The translations under genes and the position numbers were made by a program. The notes below the pieces were generated by a model. The model saw nothing but the letters and a program-made list of their open reading frames with translations, was not told where the DNA came from and did no database searches. A DNA stretch of 64,000 bases from Cycas panzhihuaensis (lineage: Eukaryota > Cycadophyta): contig CM041465.1 of assembly GCA_023213395.1 (NCBI GenBank), positions 78,251,741 to 78,315,740 on the forward strand, written 5' to 3'. Within the stretch, counting starts at the first letter, position 1, and every line of letters starts with the position of its first letter. Of this stretch, positions 22,930 through 33,612 are shown in pieces.

Positions 22930-23421
22930 CATGATCAACTTCTAAGGACTCAACAAAAGTACAAGGAAAGACATGACAAGCATAGGCAAGAGTGTACTTT
23001 TCAAGAAGGAGATTTAGTACTATTATACTTGAGTAAGGAGAGGTTAAAAGGAGAAGGCAAGAAACTCAAACCTATAAGGTATGGACCATTCAAGATTTTT
23101 AGAAAAATAGGTGGCAATGCTTTCCAACTTGATCTTCCACCTTATATACAAATATATTCAGTAGTAAATGCTGAATACTTAAAACTCTTTGAGCCCTCCA
23201 TGCTAAATGAGGAACAAGACTAGTTCACTTTACCTTCAGTTGATGACTTGTATTTGGAAAGTGAGGAGCCTCTCAAGGAAGATTGTATCTTGGAGAGAAA
23301 ATCTACCAAAACAAGACATAAGACATATGAATCTTTTAGGATTGGAGTAGTAAGACAATTACCTAGTAAGGCCAAGTGGTTTAGTAGGCAACAAGGAGAA
23401 CAACACTTCCCCCATCTCTAA
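22930..23421 (+). pseudogene. gypsy integrase C-terminal GPY/F region, frameshifted
   Basis: The reading frame moves by one near 22925. In the new frame ERHDKHRQECTFQEGDLVLL, then RYGPFKIFRKIGGNAFQLDL and VVNAEYLKLFEP form the GPY/F module. The frame closes at 23419-23421 after a stop at 23221. No chromodomain motif is seen. Confidence 0.85.
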
Positions 23422-23452
23422 TTCTAAGCCAAACAGGAGTTGGCTATTTTCC

Positions 23453-23464
23453 AAGGAAGGGGAG
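23453..23464 (+). other. polypurine tract of gypsy element
   Basis: AAGGAAGGGGAG, three bases before the TGATCT start of the 3' LTR. Confidence 0.85.
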
Positions 23465-23467
23465 CCA

Positions 23468-24332
23468 TGATCTAGGAGGATCTACCATATATTTATAGGA
23501 TGCAGAAAATGCTAGGCATTGGTATAACTGAAAGACATATAGCCAAATGGTATCAAAATTATATGAAATTTTGTGTAAAGGAAGAATACACATCCCACTA
23601 CATGTTTACAAAAGTTGGGGTTCAGAAAATGTCATTTGACTAGAGTTCAAGCCTTGTTTTGCATAAAATTAATCCCACAACTAGCAGAAAAACAACAAAT
23701 ACATATTATAATTAAATGAATAAAAATATAGGTAAATGACATCCAAATGAGCTAAAATTTTGAGGAAATGGAGGGGACATATTTTCTTATATGTGTACCA
23801 AATTTGAGATGAATTAGAGTATGTTAAGGTTAGTTAAAAGCTACAACTTTTAAGAATTGCATGAAGGCCACTTAGACAACATGCATTCTAGTGATTAGTG
23901 GTTATACTTACATGATTGCCATTTGTTAAACATGTAATTTTGGTTTCTTTATATAAATTGAGCCCTATTACGGGTTGGAGAGGTGGTTCTTATAGGTTAA
24001 ATGCACTTTACTTGGGAAGCATCCTTGGAGAAGCATTTTAGAGGATTAGAGTCCCCCTTATGGTATAATTATATCATTTATTCCTTGTAATTTAACCATT
24101 CTTTTGCTAGTTGATTTCTCCACCATTAAATGGAGATTTTCATAGTTTAATAAAAGTACTACTCCTCATACTTTTGGAGTAATGTCAAAAATAAATGATT
24201 TGGTGTAGAATTTCCTTTTGTGGGCTTATTTTTATTTTGATGTTATTGGGATTTCTACACTAACTCCCAGGATCTCAAGGAGAAAAGGTTGATAATTGAC
24301 TTCTTCACCAATTAAGCTCTATTTTGGGATCA
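23468..24332 (+). repeat. 3' LTR of gypsy element
   Basis: It runs from TGATCTAGGAGG to TTTTGGGATCA, with a TATA-like TATATAAATT near 23949. It carries one copy of the 201-bp unit that is doubled in the 5' LTR. Confidence 0.92.
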
Positions 24333-24451
24333 GGTTTAGTATGAGCTAATGATAGATTAGTATGCACTAATTTTAGGAGTTAGCATAGAGAGTCAATTTG
24401 ATAAGATAAGTGTTCAAACATGTTATGAGAAAAACATGCTTTCATACCAAT

Positions 24452-24798
24452 TGATATAAATAAAAATATATAAACAGAGGTCACATATGTCCTAAAATCA
24501 TATAAGATTAGGAGATTATGCCATATAGATAAATGTAATAAATAAACATAAATATATACATACACAATACAACCTACTTGTGGAAAATAACTACCTATAA
24601 ATTGTATTATTAAACCTATACATATTTATAGTACATTACGCCACCTATATGTCCAATCATATTTTAAGAGCCACTTAGTCAACTAATGCCCTACAATATG
24701 AAGAAGTGTGCATATTATGACTTCATAGTATATATTAATATGATAACCACATTGATTTACATCAATTGAATATTTTTATAGATTAAGATTATCTAATA
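24452..24798 (-). repeat. LTR copy A of the array
   Basis: TGATATAAATAAAAAT start (plus strand) to CTAATA. A polypurine tract, TTAAGAGGGG on minus, lies at 24801-24810. A decayed primer-like motif GCTTTCATACCAAT adjoins its lower end, but the sequence beyond does not match the other internal regions. Confidence 0.7.
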
Positions 24799-24810
24799 TT
24801 CCCCTCTTAA

Positions 24811-25881
24811 TACTAAACTATGCTATATAACTACTTCAAATCTTGATGTCCAGTCTATATAAAAGTCAAAAATCTATTGAAGCATATGGGTAACCAACTA
24901 TTGTACCCATCAGTCCTCTAGAATGACCTTCACATACATAGTTCATCGATAGTTATCTACTGAATAACCTTCACTTGCTTCCATTTTACCTATTTTTAGA
25001 TCTTTTAGTTGATGTTGCACCTCTGAGAGATAAACAAGATAAAAACCCTTAGTCTCATCCACTACACAATGTAACAAATGTATAAAAATGATTATCTAAG
25101 CAAAACCATATGATAATACACCTCTTTTTCTAAGCACAGACTCTATTTTGACACCTTATCAAACCAATATTCAAACTTCACACCATTAAAATTGCCTAAG
25201 AAAATCTTCAAAGTATATCATACAACTACTCATTAGAAAGCTCCACAAGTCATGTTTACAACATAAATGACAACACTCAATTTTATTGTTGTATGAGGGA
25301 GATACAATTATTTTACTAATTATAGGTCTATAAAAAATTAAAAAAGATGAAAAGTATGCATGTATCCCCTTTTAATTTGACTATTGGTCACCTATATAAC
25401 CATCTCTAAGGGATAAGTAGAGTTTAAAATACATTAAAATAAATTTAAGGTCACTTTACAATGTTTACAAATATTAGAAAATGAAAAATAAAAAATTTCA
25501 TTGTTATATCATGTCATGCCATGTGTACAACCTTCATGAAGCATTTTTTTAAATACCTAATCATGATTTTTTTAATACTTTTTTAATCTATGAAATATTA
25601 GACCACCATTTTTTGGGCACTATGAACTTAATAAAAGTTTAAAAATTGTAAAATATGCATCCAACAATGAGTTTTCTTCACAAACATAATGTCAAAAATA
25701 CTCAACAACAAATAAAGCCAAAAAATTAGTGCCTAACTTTATTTATTCATCTCAGCAAGCTACTAAAACCTTGATCTTTCATCTATAAACCTTTCTAGAG
25801 TTTTATATTAGCAAAAATAGAAGAAAAATATTTTGATTCTTTATCAAAACTATAAAACTCTTACTGCTATACTAGATTGTT
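24811..25881. other. internal region between LTR A and LTR B, first part
   Basis: Non-coding. It aligns with 38650-39640 (shared blocks include GCAAAACCATATGA and CACACCATTAAAATTGCCT). It continues on the other side of the insertion at 37312. Confidence 0.65.
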
Positions 25882-25886
25882 ACCAT

Positions 25887-25949
25887 TATTGGAATATTAA
25901 TGCACATTTATTTTTATCTCGCATGTAAGTAAGTCCACTCTCTCCATAT
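25887..25949 (+). repeat. 5' LTR, first piece (before LINE)
   Basis: TATTGGAATATTAATG (TG decayed to TA) to ACTCTCTCCATAT, the LINE target duplication. Confidence 0.88.
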
Positions 25950-26104
25950 TTTTTTTTGATAAGGTAAAATAGGATTTAAAGTGGGTTTGAAAACAGGCTC
26001 CCACAACCTAGTACATCAATATCCCTAAGGATGTTAGAACAGAGCAACCATGACAACCCCACGGAAAGGCAAGAGGAAACAGATCGCCGGGACAAGCCCC
26101 TCGG

Positions 26105-26728
26105 CTAGCTATTGCAAGTCATATCCTTCTCTACCAGAGTCAGAAGATCTCTAGGGAAATCACATCTCCACACATGTCCTCTCTTGTTTTTCACCCCCCA
26201 ATTTGCCAAAAAGTCTGCTGGTTTGTTCCCATCTCTTAGGGTGTGTCTAATGCTAACTTCTGATAGGCCCTGAATGATATCTTTGGCATCATTGATAATA
26301 GCTTGGAATTTCCAGTCTGGACGGGCCACACCTTTCAGTGAGTTTAAGACTACCTCTGAGTCTCCCTCAATCACCAATCAGTAATCCTCGCCAGGCTAGG
26401 TCGGGGCTTTGATCATCACATGCATTTCTGCATAATTATTTGTCTGAGAGTCATAATAGTCCGCGAAAGCCCAAATGAGGGAGCCATTCCAATCCCTGCA
26501 GGTCCCCCAAGCCTCCCCAGGGTTTCCTTTTGCCGCCCCGTCAAAGTTAATTTTGTACCATGGCTCTATCGGGGGAATCCATCTGGTGCTTCTAGTTTTA
26601 GGTACTGAAAATTTCGGATCTATGCCCCATTTGAGCAGAATCCTATTTTCTGATGGGGTTAAGCGCTTCTCTTTGACGTTGCCTACACTCTCCTTGATGT
26701 CCGAGCAGACTCTGCTAAAGACTCCCAT
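26105..26728 (-). pseudogene. LINE ORF2 RNase H domain
   Basis: INFDGAAKGNPGEAWGT has the first catalytic Asp, NNYAEMHVM the Glu, and VIEGDSEVVLNSLKG the Asp of GDS. HTLRDGNKPADFLAN matches the last motif (R-x-x-N-x-x-A-D-x-L-A-N). Two stops near 26390-26378 split it, and it ends at 26105. This domain is typical of plant L1 elements that acquired RNase H. The sequence from 26104 to 25958 is the 3' UTR. Confidence 0.92.
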
Positions 26729-26746
26729 CTAGTCCATCTCTTTACC

Positions 26747-27846
26747 TTAGAACGTCCTTCTGTTCCTCTCCTTCCAGATATTCCAAGCCAAGATCGGGAG
26801 AGCATTTTTCCAGATACGGCTGAGAGTAGTGCTTTTGAACGGGCTTTGCCAAGCCGTCCACAGGTCTATGATTTTATTCGAGAAGGTCCAACAAACTTCC
26901 AGCTTTCCAAGCAACATCCCCCAAACCCCCCTTATAAAAGGGCACTCAAGGAGGATGTGATCTATGGATTCCTCTCCAATGCGACAAAGAACACATCTGT
27001 TCGCCAAAAGGAACCCACGCCTCTTCAGATTGTCCAGGGTGAGGATTTTCCTCCTGAGGCAGGTCCACCAAAAAAAAGTTATTTTTGGAATGATGGGAAG
27101 CCTCCATACACCTTCCAACATTGGATTTTTCGCATCACCCCTGTTGGTGCATAAATATTGATAACCCTGTTTCATAGTATACTCCCCCGTCGAGCTAAGT
27201 GGCCACACCATTGAGTCCAACATGGGGGATCCAGGGATATAATTCTTACTGAGGATCGATGTTAATTTATTGAGACCCTCCTTCAGGTATCCTATCTCTT
27301 GAATTTCTTCAAAGTTCCTCCGTGTTACATTGCCACTTCTCACGATCCGGTAATCTTTGATCGGCTCAAGAGCTCGACACATGGAGCCATCGAGGCACCA
27401 ATTCGGGGAATCCTTGAGGGTTTATCGCAGCACCACGCATCATCCCAGAATCTTATGGAATTTCCATTGCCCAGTCTCCATTTTAGCTCGTCCTTTATGG
27501 CGACCCAAGCTTTGAGAATGCTCCTCCAGACTGCGGAGCCGGCCTGCGACACACTGCAATCCAACAGCGAGCCCCCCTGAATATATTTCCTTGAGAGAAT
27601 CTTCTCCCAAGGTCTCTCTCCCCCTTTGAGCAATCTCCATCCGAGCTTGGCCCCGAGGGTGGCATTGAAAAGTGATATCCTTCGCAAATTTAGTCCACCG
27701 GCCCATTTCGGAGAGCAGACTCTGCTCCAACTCACCAAGTGAATCCTATCTCTGCTTTCTGTTCCAGACCAGAGGAATCTTTTCTGAATAGATTCGATAA
27801 TATCTGATATGCCTGGTGGGATCCTGAAGATGGACATCCAAAACAC
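26747..27846 (-). pseudogene. LINE ORF2 connection and zf-RVT region, frameshifted
   Basis: The first part (27846-27340) reads IIESIQKRFLWSGTESRDRI, VSWSRVCSPKWAGGLNLRRI and FNATLGAKLGWRLLKG, the thumb-side region typical of plant LINEs. The frame then shifts near 27360-27380. The second part carries VWRLPIIPKITFFWWTCLRR and CVLCRIGEESIDHILLECPF, the zf-RVT motif C-x-x-C...H-x-x-x-x-C. A stop at about 27877 separates it from the reverse transcriptase. Confidence 0.9.
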
Positions 27847-27876
27847 AGGGATACTCTGAAGAGTAGAGGCAACAAG

Positions 27877-29040
27877 CTAGAGTTTACCAGCTGAACTCAG
27901 AAGGGCACCTTTCCAACCCGCTAACTTTCTTTGAATTCTGTCTAGGAGAGGGTTCCAAATATCTTTGGCCATCTTGCCAACAAATAGGCGCAAACCCAGG
28001 TAAATTGTGGGAAGCTTTTTTATGTCCATGCCTAAGATTCTGCTAATCCTACCTTGGACATGGCCAGGGGTGTTTAGAAAGAAAACGCTGCTCTTCTTGA
28101 GACTAATCTTCTGGTTTGAGGCCCTCTCAAATTGCCCTAGAATGTCAATGAATCTGGAAGCCTCACTGACGGACGCCTTCCCCAGGAGGATATTGTTATT
28201 AACAAATTGATGGTGAACCACATTGTCCACCCCCGTCGTTGGTTTGATTCCAGTAAGGGAGCCCAGTCTCCTGGCAGACTCAAGGGTTCTGCCCAGCATC
28301 TCAGCCTTTGTAATAAATAAGAAGGGGGACAGGGGGTCACCTTGCCTCAATCCTCGGAAACCTGGAAAGAATCTGGACGATGAACCATTAATGATAACAG
28401 AGAATTGAGGCTTCCTAATACACAGATTGATCCAAGTTCTCCAGAGCTCCCCGAAGCCAAAAGCCTCTAAACAGTCCAACAAACAATCCCAGGAGACCCT
28501 ATCAAAGGCTTTCGTGAGATCGATCTTAATAATCATCGCTGGCTCCTTCCTTTCCACATCCGAGTGAATGGTTTCATGAATGACAATATAACCATCATAT
28601 ATCTGCCTACTGCGAAGAAAGCCATCCTGGTTGTGGGAGATGATGTTTGGCATAATATTCTTCAGCCTGTTAACTAGGACCTTGGTTAATATTTTGTATT
28701 TGACGTTGCAAAGCCTGATGGACCGAAACTCTTCCATCCTGTTCGCCCCATCTTTCTTTGGGATTAGGACAAGGAATATAGCTTGCCATTCCTGCAGCAA
28801 CTTTTTGTTTGTGTGGAATTCCTGCAAGGCATTCACCAGGTCTTCCTTTATGATATCCCAAAATTCTTGAAAGAAACCTGGAGGAAATCTATCCGGCCCG
28901 GGAGCTTTGTCCTTCTTCATGATGAAGAGGGCCACCCTGACCTCTTCCAAAGTGAACGGGGTAGTCAACTGGGCATTTTGGGTTTCATTCACCAATCTGG
29001 GGATATTGTTCAGGAAGTCTTGCCTGCTATCCGTGTCCAC
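27877..29040 (-). pseudogene. LINE ORF2 reverse transcriptase
   Basis: A 387-residue open segment. KKDKAPGPDRFPPGFFQEFW is the LINE APGPDG motif, IFLVLIPKKDGA and FRSIRLCNVKYKILTKVLVN follow, and KIDLTKAFDRVSWDCL carries the first catalytic Asp. GLRQGDPLSPFLFI is intact. The catalytic F-(A/V)-D-D box reads QFVNNNILLG, so both Asp residues are Asn. TIYLGLRLF and AGWKGALLSSAGKL end it. Upstream a one-base shift near 29055 separates it from DYFKELFSDPL in another frame. It would prime reverse transcription on nicked target DNA but cannot act. Confidence 0.95.
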
Positions 29041-29059
29041 ATCACAGGGGATCCGAAAA

Positions 29060-30281
29060 TAGCTCCTTAAAGTAATCGCTGGCCAGATCCTTCATTTCAT
29101 CCATAGAACTTACGACTGTACCATCTTCCTTTTGGAGGTAGGGAATTTTGTTGTTCGCTCTGTGTTTAACAGTGGTCATATGGAAAAATTTTGTATTCCT
29201 ATCCCCCTCCGCCAGCCAGAGGGCCCTGGATTTCTGCCTCCAGAGAATTTCTTCTCTGGTGAGGATCTCATCTAGCTTTTCGACCAGATCCTTTTCAGTC
29301 TTGTCTATTTCTGGGGATCTGCCAGAGCCTTCGATCCTATCCTCTACGGTCTTCAGGTCACTGATGATTCTATCTTTCTGCTCATTTACATTATGGAAAA
29401 CCTCCTTGTTCCAGACCTTGATTTATCTTTTAATCCATTCCAGCTTTTTCGAGAATCTGAACATTGCATGACCTTTGATCTGTATCTACCACCAATCCAT
29501 GATCATGTTCCTAAGATCTGGGTGGCACATCCACATAAGCTCGAACCTGAAGGGGAAGCCCGAGAATTTACCTGGAGCTGCAAAATAGAGCAGAAGAGGT
29601 GAGTGATCTGAGCTCAACCTTGGAAGAGCCTCAAGGGTGAGATCACTAAAATTCCTCAGCCACTCGTAATTTACCAGCACTCTATCCAACTTAATTTGGA
29701 TAAGATTATTACCCAGCCTCTTGTTTGACCATGTAAACGAAGCCCCCCTGAGCTTAACATCCTCCAGGCCCCCCTGTTGGAAGTCCTTTGAAATCGCCCA
29801 TGCTGGACGTCCATCCCCTGGAGCCTCCTCTCTTATCGCCCGTGGATAGGGGCAGAATTAAAGTCTCCCGCCAGCATCCAAGGTTGTTGGAAGTCCCTGT
29901 GAGACTCCAGTAACCTCTCCCAGAGTTTCTTCCTAGCCTCTTGGATGTTTGGAGCATATACATTTGTTGCTATCCATGAAAGATTGTTGCTTCTGCTGGT
30001 CAACCGGATCGAAATAAACGAACCCTCAGCTAGGACCAGTTCTCCCAACCATATCGACGGGTCCCAAAGAACCATTTGACCCCCCACTCCTTGAGCATAT
30101 TCGACCTCTATACTGTCAACATTTCCAAATTTTGTTTATGTCCCTTTGGCTATTTTCCTTGTTCATTTTGGTTTCTTGCAAGAATATTAGGTCCGGAAGA
30201 TATTTATTACGCATATCCTTTAATATTCTCTGTTTCGAGGGGGCATTGAGACCCACGATATTCCAAAGATAATAGCTTCAT
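29060..30281 (-). pseudogene. LINE ORF2 start, endonuclease and linker
   Basis: The ATG at 30281-30279 overlaps the ORF1 stop as ATGA. Five codons in, one extra T shifts the frame; beyond it VGLNAPSKQRILKDM and LIFLQETKMN match the APE-type endonuclease start (N-x-R-G-L, E in QET). WDPSIWLGELVLAEGSF, ATNVYAPN, then PWMLAGDFNS carry the middle motifs, and LDRVLVNYEWL with LSSDHSPLL the end (SDH). RALWLAEGDRNTKFFH near 29200 is the linker motif. Frameshifts and stops divide it into at least four pieces. It would nick target DNA. Confidence 0.9.
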
Positions 30282-31670
30282 CTCTTTTTCCTTTGCTTCC
30301 ATACTTCCGCCGGCTCTCCTTTAGGAGGCTCCTTGTTCACCGTGCTAGATCTAAGGGTGGGCCCTTCTAGAAACATCTCCTTCAAGGTTTTCTGGCTACC
30401 TTGGTCTACTTGGGTAGCCGTTTCTTTCTCTCTTAGGAGCTTTAATGGCAGCCTCCCCACTTTCCTTTCAGCACCCACATCCGGGTGCTTTTTCAAAGTC
30501 GGTTGCAGAGTTGGGGCTGGAACAAGCTCCCCTACACCCTCCCCTAAGGGCACTGTCCCTTCTTCCCCTTGCCCCTGGGGCAACGAGTCGTGAGGCGTAA
30601 CAACAACCACATCAGTAGGGGGCAGACCTGACCTTTCCTCTCCTATCTTGTCGCATGTCTGGAGTAAATCAGGAAGGGTGAAATGAGTTTTGGGAGTGGT
30701 CCTAGCGGGGGAAGAAACCCCTAAGCACTCCTCACCCACCTGGCTCCCCAAAGCCGCTGAAGTCTGTACAGTTAGCTCTCCTTCCTTAAGGAGCGTGTCC
30801 TCTTCGTTAGGGTCAAAACCTAGATCCCTAATAAGGGACGGTACTGTCTCTGTGTGCCCTCCACATTCTACGGCCACCTCTTGAAATTCTTCCTTCTTCT
30901 CCTGAGCTGGTTTAGGGGGGGCCTCGTTGGTCCCCACCTGAGGAGGCTGAATTCCTGGACATTTTTAGGGCAAGTGGCCCAAAATTCTACAAGTGGAGCA
31001 CCTAATGTGGTCCAATTCATAAATCAACGGCTGCACCCAGGCCCCTTCCGGCAGATCTAGCCAAATGTCGTCTAAGAGGGGTTTATCGAGCCGTGTTAGA
31101 GCACAGATCCTGGCATTGATGAGCCTGCTTCTGTTCTTTGTCACATAATCGACAGCTAAAAGGGGACCCACCGCCTTTGCTATACCCCTAAAAACTTCTG
31201 GGTTCCAATGATGTAACGGTAGACCTAGGAGCTGGATCCATAAGGGGGTTTGTTTGATTTTAGGGGTAGAGGGATCAAAGTCCCTGTGCCATTTTTCCAA
31301 TGACAGGGCTTTCCTTCCAAACATCCACGGCGCCCTGATCAGGATATTGGACATATCCTCAAAGGAGGAGAACTTAAATAGCACACAGCCCTTGGGCATG
31401 GCTATAACTTCCACACTTCCATTCGTTTTCCATTTGGATCTTGTCCAGTTTCTGATGGAATCGAGGCCCGGCCTAGGGCCCGAAAACCTCCCTACTAGAC
31501 AGTTTTCCCATAGTTTTTCAGTCCTTTCCACAAGAGCTGGGGGTATTTTCAGTCTGACTTTGTTATCAATGACCACGGGGGTTAGATCAAAGGTTTCTTA
31601 TTCGTTTGCTTTCAACACATCTCGGTATGATTTCCCTGGAGACGGGATAGAGGTCTGGGTCTGGTTTTGA
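30278..31670 (-). pseudogene. LINE ORF1 with DUF4283 and zinc knuckle
   Basis: SYRDVLKANE near 31650 and LTPVVIDNKVRLKIPPALV start the recognisable part. VGRFSGPRPGLDSIRNW, CVLFKFSSFEDMSNIL and WIQLLGLPLHHWNPEVF are DUF4283 motifs. CSTCRILGH then, across one TAA, KC completes a CX2CX4HX4C knuckle near 30960. A low-complexity Pro/Glu-rich tail (30937-30278) ends QRKKR and the stop TGA. ORF1 proteins bind LINE RNA. The first part of ORF1 upstream of 31670 is broken. Confidence 0.88.
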
Positions 31671-32219
31671 AGGATATGGTCCATTATCATATTTGTAAAG
31701 CAAAGTTACCAAAAAACATCCAACCGACAGAGCGCATGCATGCCATAACAACGGTATTCTCAAAGGCAGCCTCTGATTTCCATACCTCTGAGCCACTCGA
31801 GACTCCGTTTGCTAGCAGTCCCACTGGAAAGCTGCCTTCCTCACCCCATAGCCACTCGGACTGCTCCAAAGGTAATAAAAATAGATCAATCTCCAGGTTG
31901 CAGACAGCGCCAAGCCCAGGGCGACCTCCCTCTGGCCTCGAAGTAGTCACTAGCTCCCAACAAGGAACCCACCTGCAGTCAAGCCAATGAGGACTTTGGC
32001 AGATATGCCATGGATTACCGTTCCGTTCCTCCTCTAAACAGAAAACTACACATCTCTGAGCTGCGTGATTGCCAGGGATCATACGCCGGGCCTTAGCTCC
32101 CCCATCTTGGCCCTGCAGAGGACGCCATTGCACCTCGAATCGACCAGATCCTACCGCTGCCACCTCACGGAACCCTACAATAACCAGTTCGCCCTTCACC
32201 TTTCGCCATTCGAAAATTT
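31671..32219 (-). pseudogene. LINE 5' region and ORF1 N-terminal relic
   Basis: GC-rich sequence from the 5' target duplication to the recognisable ORF1. An ATG at about 32207 (MAKGEGR) and one at 32199 (MKGELVIVGF) are possible starts. A 170-residue ORF runs from 32199 to 31687 without a domain I recognise. Either this is the 5' UTR/promoter plus ORF1 N-terminus, or a frameshifted ORF1. Confidence 0.5.
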
Positions 32220-32232
32220 ACTCTCTCCATAT

Positions 32233-32381
32233 TAACATGTATTATAAATACACAATATTGTGTATCATATTGTATTGGATGTATCATATTGCAATAACAT
32301 TTTATTAATACAATGGAGGTACCTTAAGAGCACCATTCGATCCTATGGGGGTGTGTTAATTGCAGGTCCTATTTCCCAACA
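32233..32381 (+). repeat. 5' LTR, second piece (after LINE)
   Basis: It continues the LTR from TAACATGTATTATAAATAC, including a TATA-like TATAAATA, to TTTCCCAACA. The two pieces total 212 bp, exactly the length of the 3' LTR. Confidence 0.9.
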
Positions 32382-32393
32382 TGGTATTAGATC
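32382..32393 (+). other. primer-binding site
   Basis: TGGTATTAGATC, two mismatches from the initiator tRNA-Met consensus, directly after the LTR. Confidence 0.85.
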
Positions 32394-33363
32394 TAAGGTG
32401 AAGTGAGCTTGAGCAAGGTGAAGCCATGCTTGTATTGAGGTGAAAACCCTAATCTTGGTAGTGATCATGACCTCTATTACCTTTTGCTCATAGTGGTTTA
32501 TAAAATCTGAGAGTTGATGTCTTTAAGGAGAAATCTATGGTAGTTGATCGCCATGGATAAGAAAGAATAATATGCAAGATACATCAGGTATCATTTGCAT
32601 GATTATGAATTATTTTTTATAAAGTCGTGACGTTTAAGGTTCAGTTTGCCTTATCATAGTGAATAAATTTTAAGCACCCTTGTCAATTATTATTTGTGTG
32701 AATGATATTCGTCTATGGGATGTGTGCTTATTAATCTCATCCGGTCGTAATTTATTTGATCTCTGCCATATTGATACCTTCGCTATTTGTCATATAATAT
32801 AGTTATGAATATGTTTAATCATCATTTATCATTACAGTAGCTTTATTAAATCTCGTATTTTATATGTATATCTTTGATATATATTATATCACCTTTGTCT
32901 TTAATATACTTCAATATTAATCGAAGACACCAATATATTATTTATTAATATCAATCCATGATATACACTCTTTGATATATATTTTTTCTGTCATCCTATT
33001 TTATGTCATCTGTGCAGTGGTGAATATTATCTTCAAAGCCCCCATGTATTGATAAGTGGCAAACGTCCCTTCCTTGATTTATTTAGTCATTTCTATGGTA
33101 GAATCCTGGCACAGAGCTTAGACCTTTGCAATTTTATATTAGGTGGATTTGACTAGAATTTTCTCCATTGACTGCTGCCTTAAATCTGCATCATTTGAGT
33201 ACACATTTTAATTTTATTCATGGATGCCAGAGCATGTTTTAATCCACTTGAGTGAGTATTTGACTTATAAACAAAAATCAATCTCCATTTCAATGTAATA
33301 ACTATATGTTTATTAAATCAATGAAAGGATATTAGTAAAGGTTACTCTTCAATTCCCATAGGG
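32394..33363 (+). other. leader and probable captured intron sequence
   Basis: No coding relic of the element. From about 32960 the text resembles plant intron and exon edges (TGTGCAG at 33012-33018), and it ends CCCATAG directly before the kinase exon, a plausible 3' splice site. I cannot assign a further exon. Confidence 0.4.
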
Positions 33364-33612
33364 TTTAAGAAGTTCAACTTTGTAGAACTGTGAGCAGCCA
33401 CCATCAATTTCAGGGTAAGTCTAGGCAAAGGAGGTTTGGGAACCATTTACAAATGTGTTCTATTCAATAATAAGACTCTGATGGCAAAACAATTGAAAGG
33501 TGTATCATAGGGCAAATCACAATTTTAGGTAGAAGTAAGCATCATCGGCAGAATCCATCACATGAATTTAGTTCACATGACTGGTTTCTGCCCTAGGCAG
33601 CTCTATGGAATC
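33364..33612 (+). pseudogene. receptor-like kinase fragment captured in LTR element
   Basis: One plus frame reads FKKFNFVEL, stop, AATINFRVSLGKGGLGTIYK, CVLFNNKTLMAKQLKGVS, stop, GKSQF, stop, VEVSIIGRIHHMNLVHMTGF and CPR. This is the start of a plant receptor-like kinase domain: the F-(S/T)-x-x-E-L-x-x-A-T-x-N-F entry, the Gly loop LGxGGxGxIYK, the Lys motif (VAVKxL) and subdomains III-IV (QF-x-x-E-V-x-x-I-G-x-I-H-H-x-N-L-V-x-x-x-G-F-C). It begins right after CCCATAG, a likely splice acceptor, so it was captured as genomic DNA. It lacks the catalytic loop and DFG. The closest class by eye is S-domain/LRK10-like; that is uncertain. Confidence 0.88.

Larger units (their letters stand above)
17765..24332 (+). 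mobile_element. complete but inactive Ty3/gypsy LTR retrotransposon
   Basis: It has two LTRs (17765-18831 and 23468-24332), an initiator-tRNA-Met primer site, a gag-pol reading frame, a polypurine tract and a 5-bp target duplication GGTTT at 17760-17764 and 24333-24337. Pol order is protease, reverse transcriptase, RNase H, integrase, which defines Ty3/gypsy. Gag and pol share one frame from 18965 to about 22912, broken by stops; the last part is shifted by one base. No chromodomain is evident after the integrase. The 5' LTR starts TA instead of TG, a single-base decay. Confidence 0.93.
25950..32219 (-). mobile_element. L1-type LINE retrotransposon, near full length, inactive
   Basis: On the minus strand: ORF1 with DUF4283 and a zinc knuckle, then ORF2 with endonuclease, reverse transcriptase, zf-RVT and RNase H. 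It ends in a short poly(A) (T run at 25949-25957 on plus). A 13-bp duplication ACTCTCTCCATAT lies at 25937-25949 and 32220-32232, inside the 5' LTR of the host element. Its base composition is clearly more GC-rich than everything around it. Stops and at least three frameshifts break the ORFs. The length suggests a nearly complete insertion. Confidence 0.93.

Noticed and set aside
27440-31990. Many plus-strand ORFs of 60-138 residues opposite the LINE
   Set aside because: They lie antisense to recognisable LINE ORF1/ORF2 domains. Their lengths follow from the higher GC content and the codon structure of the opposite strand. No motif or start context supports them.
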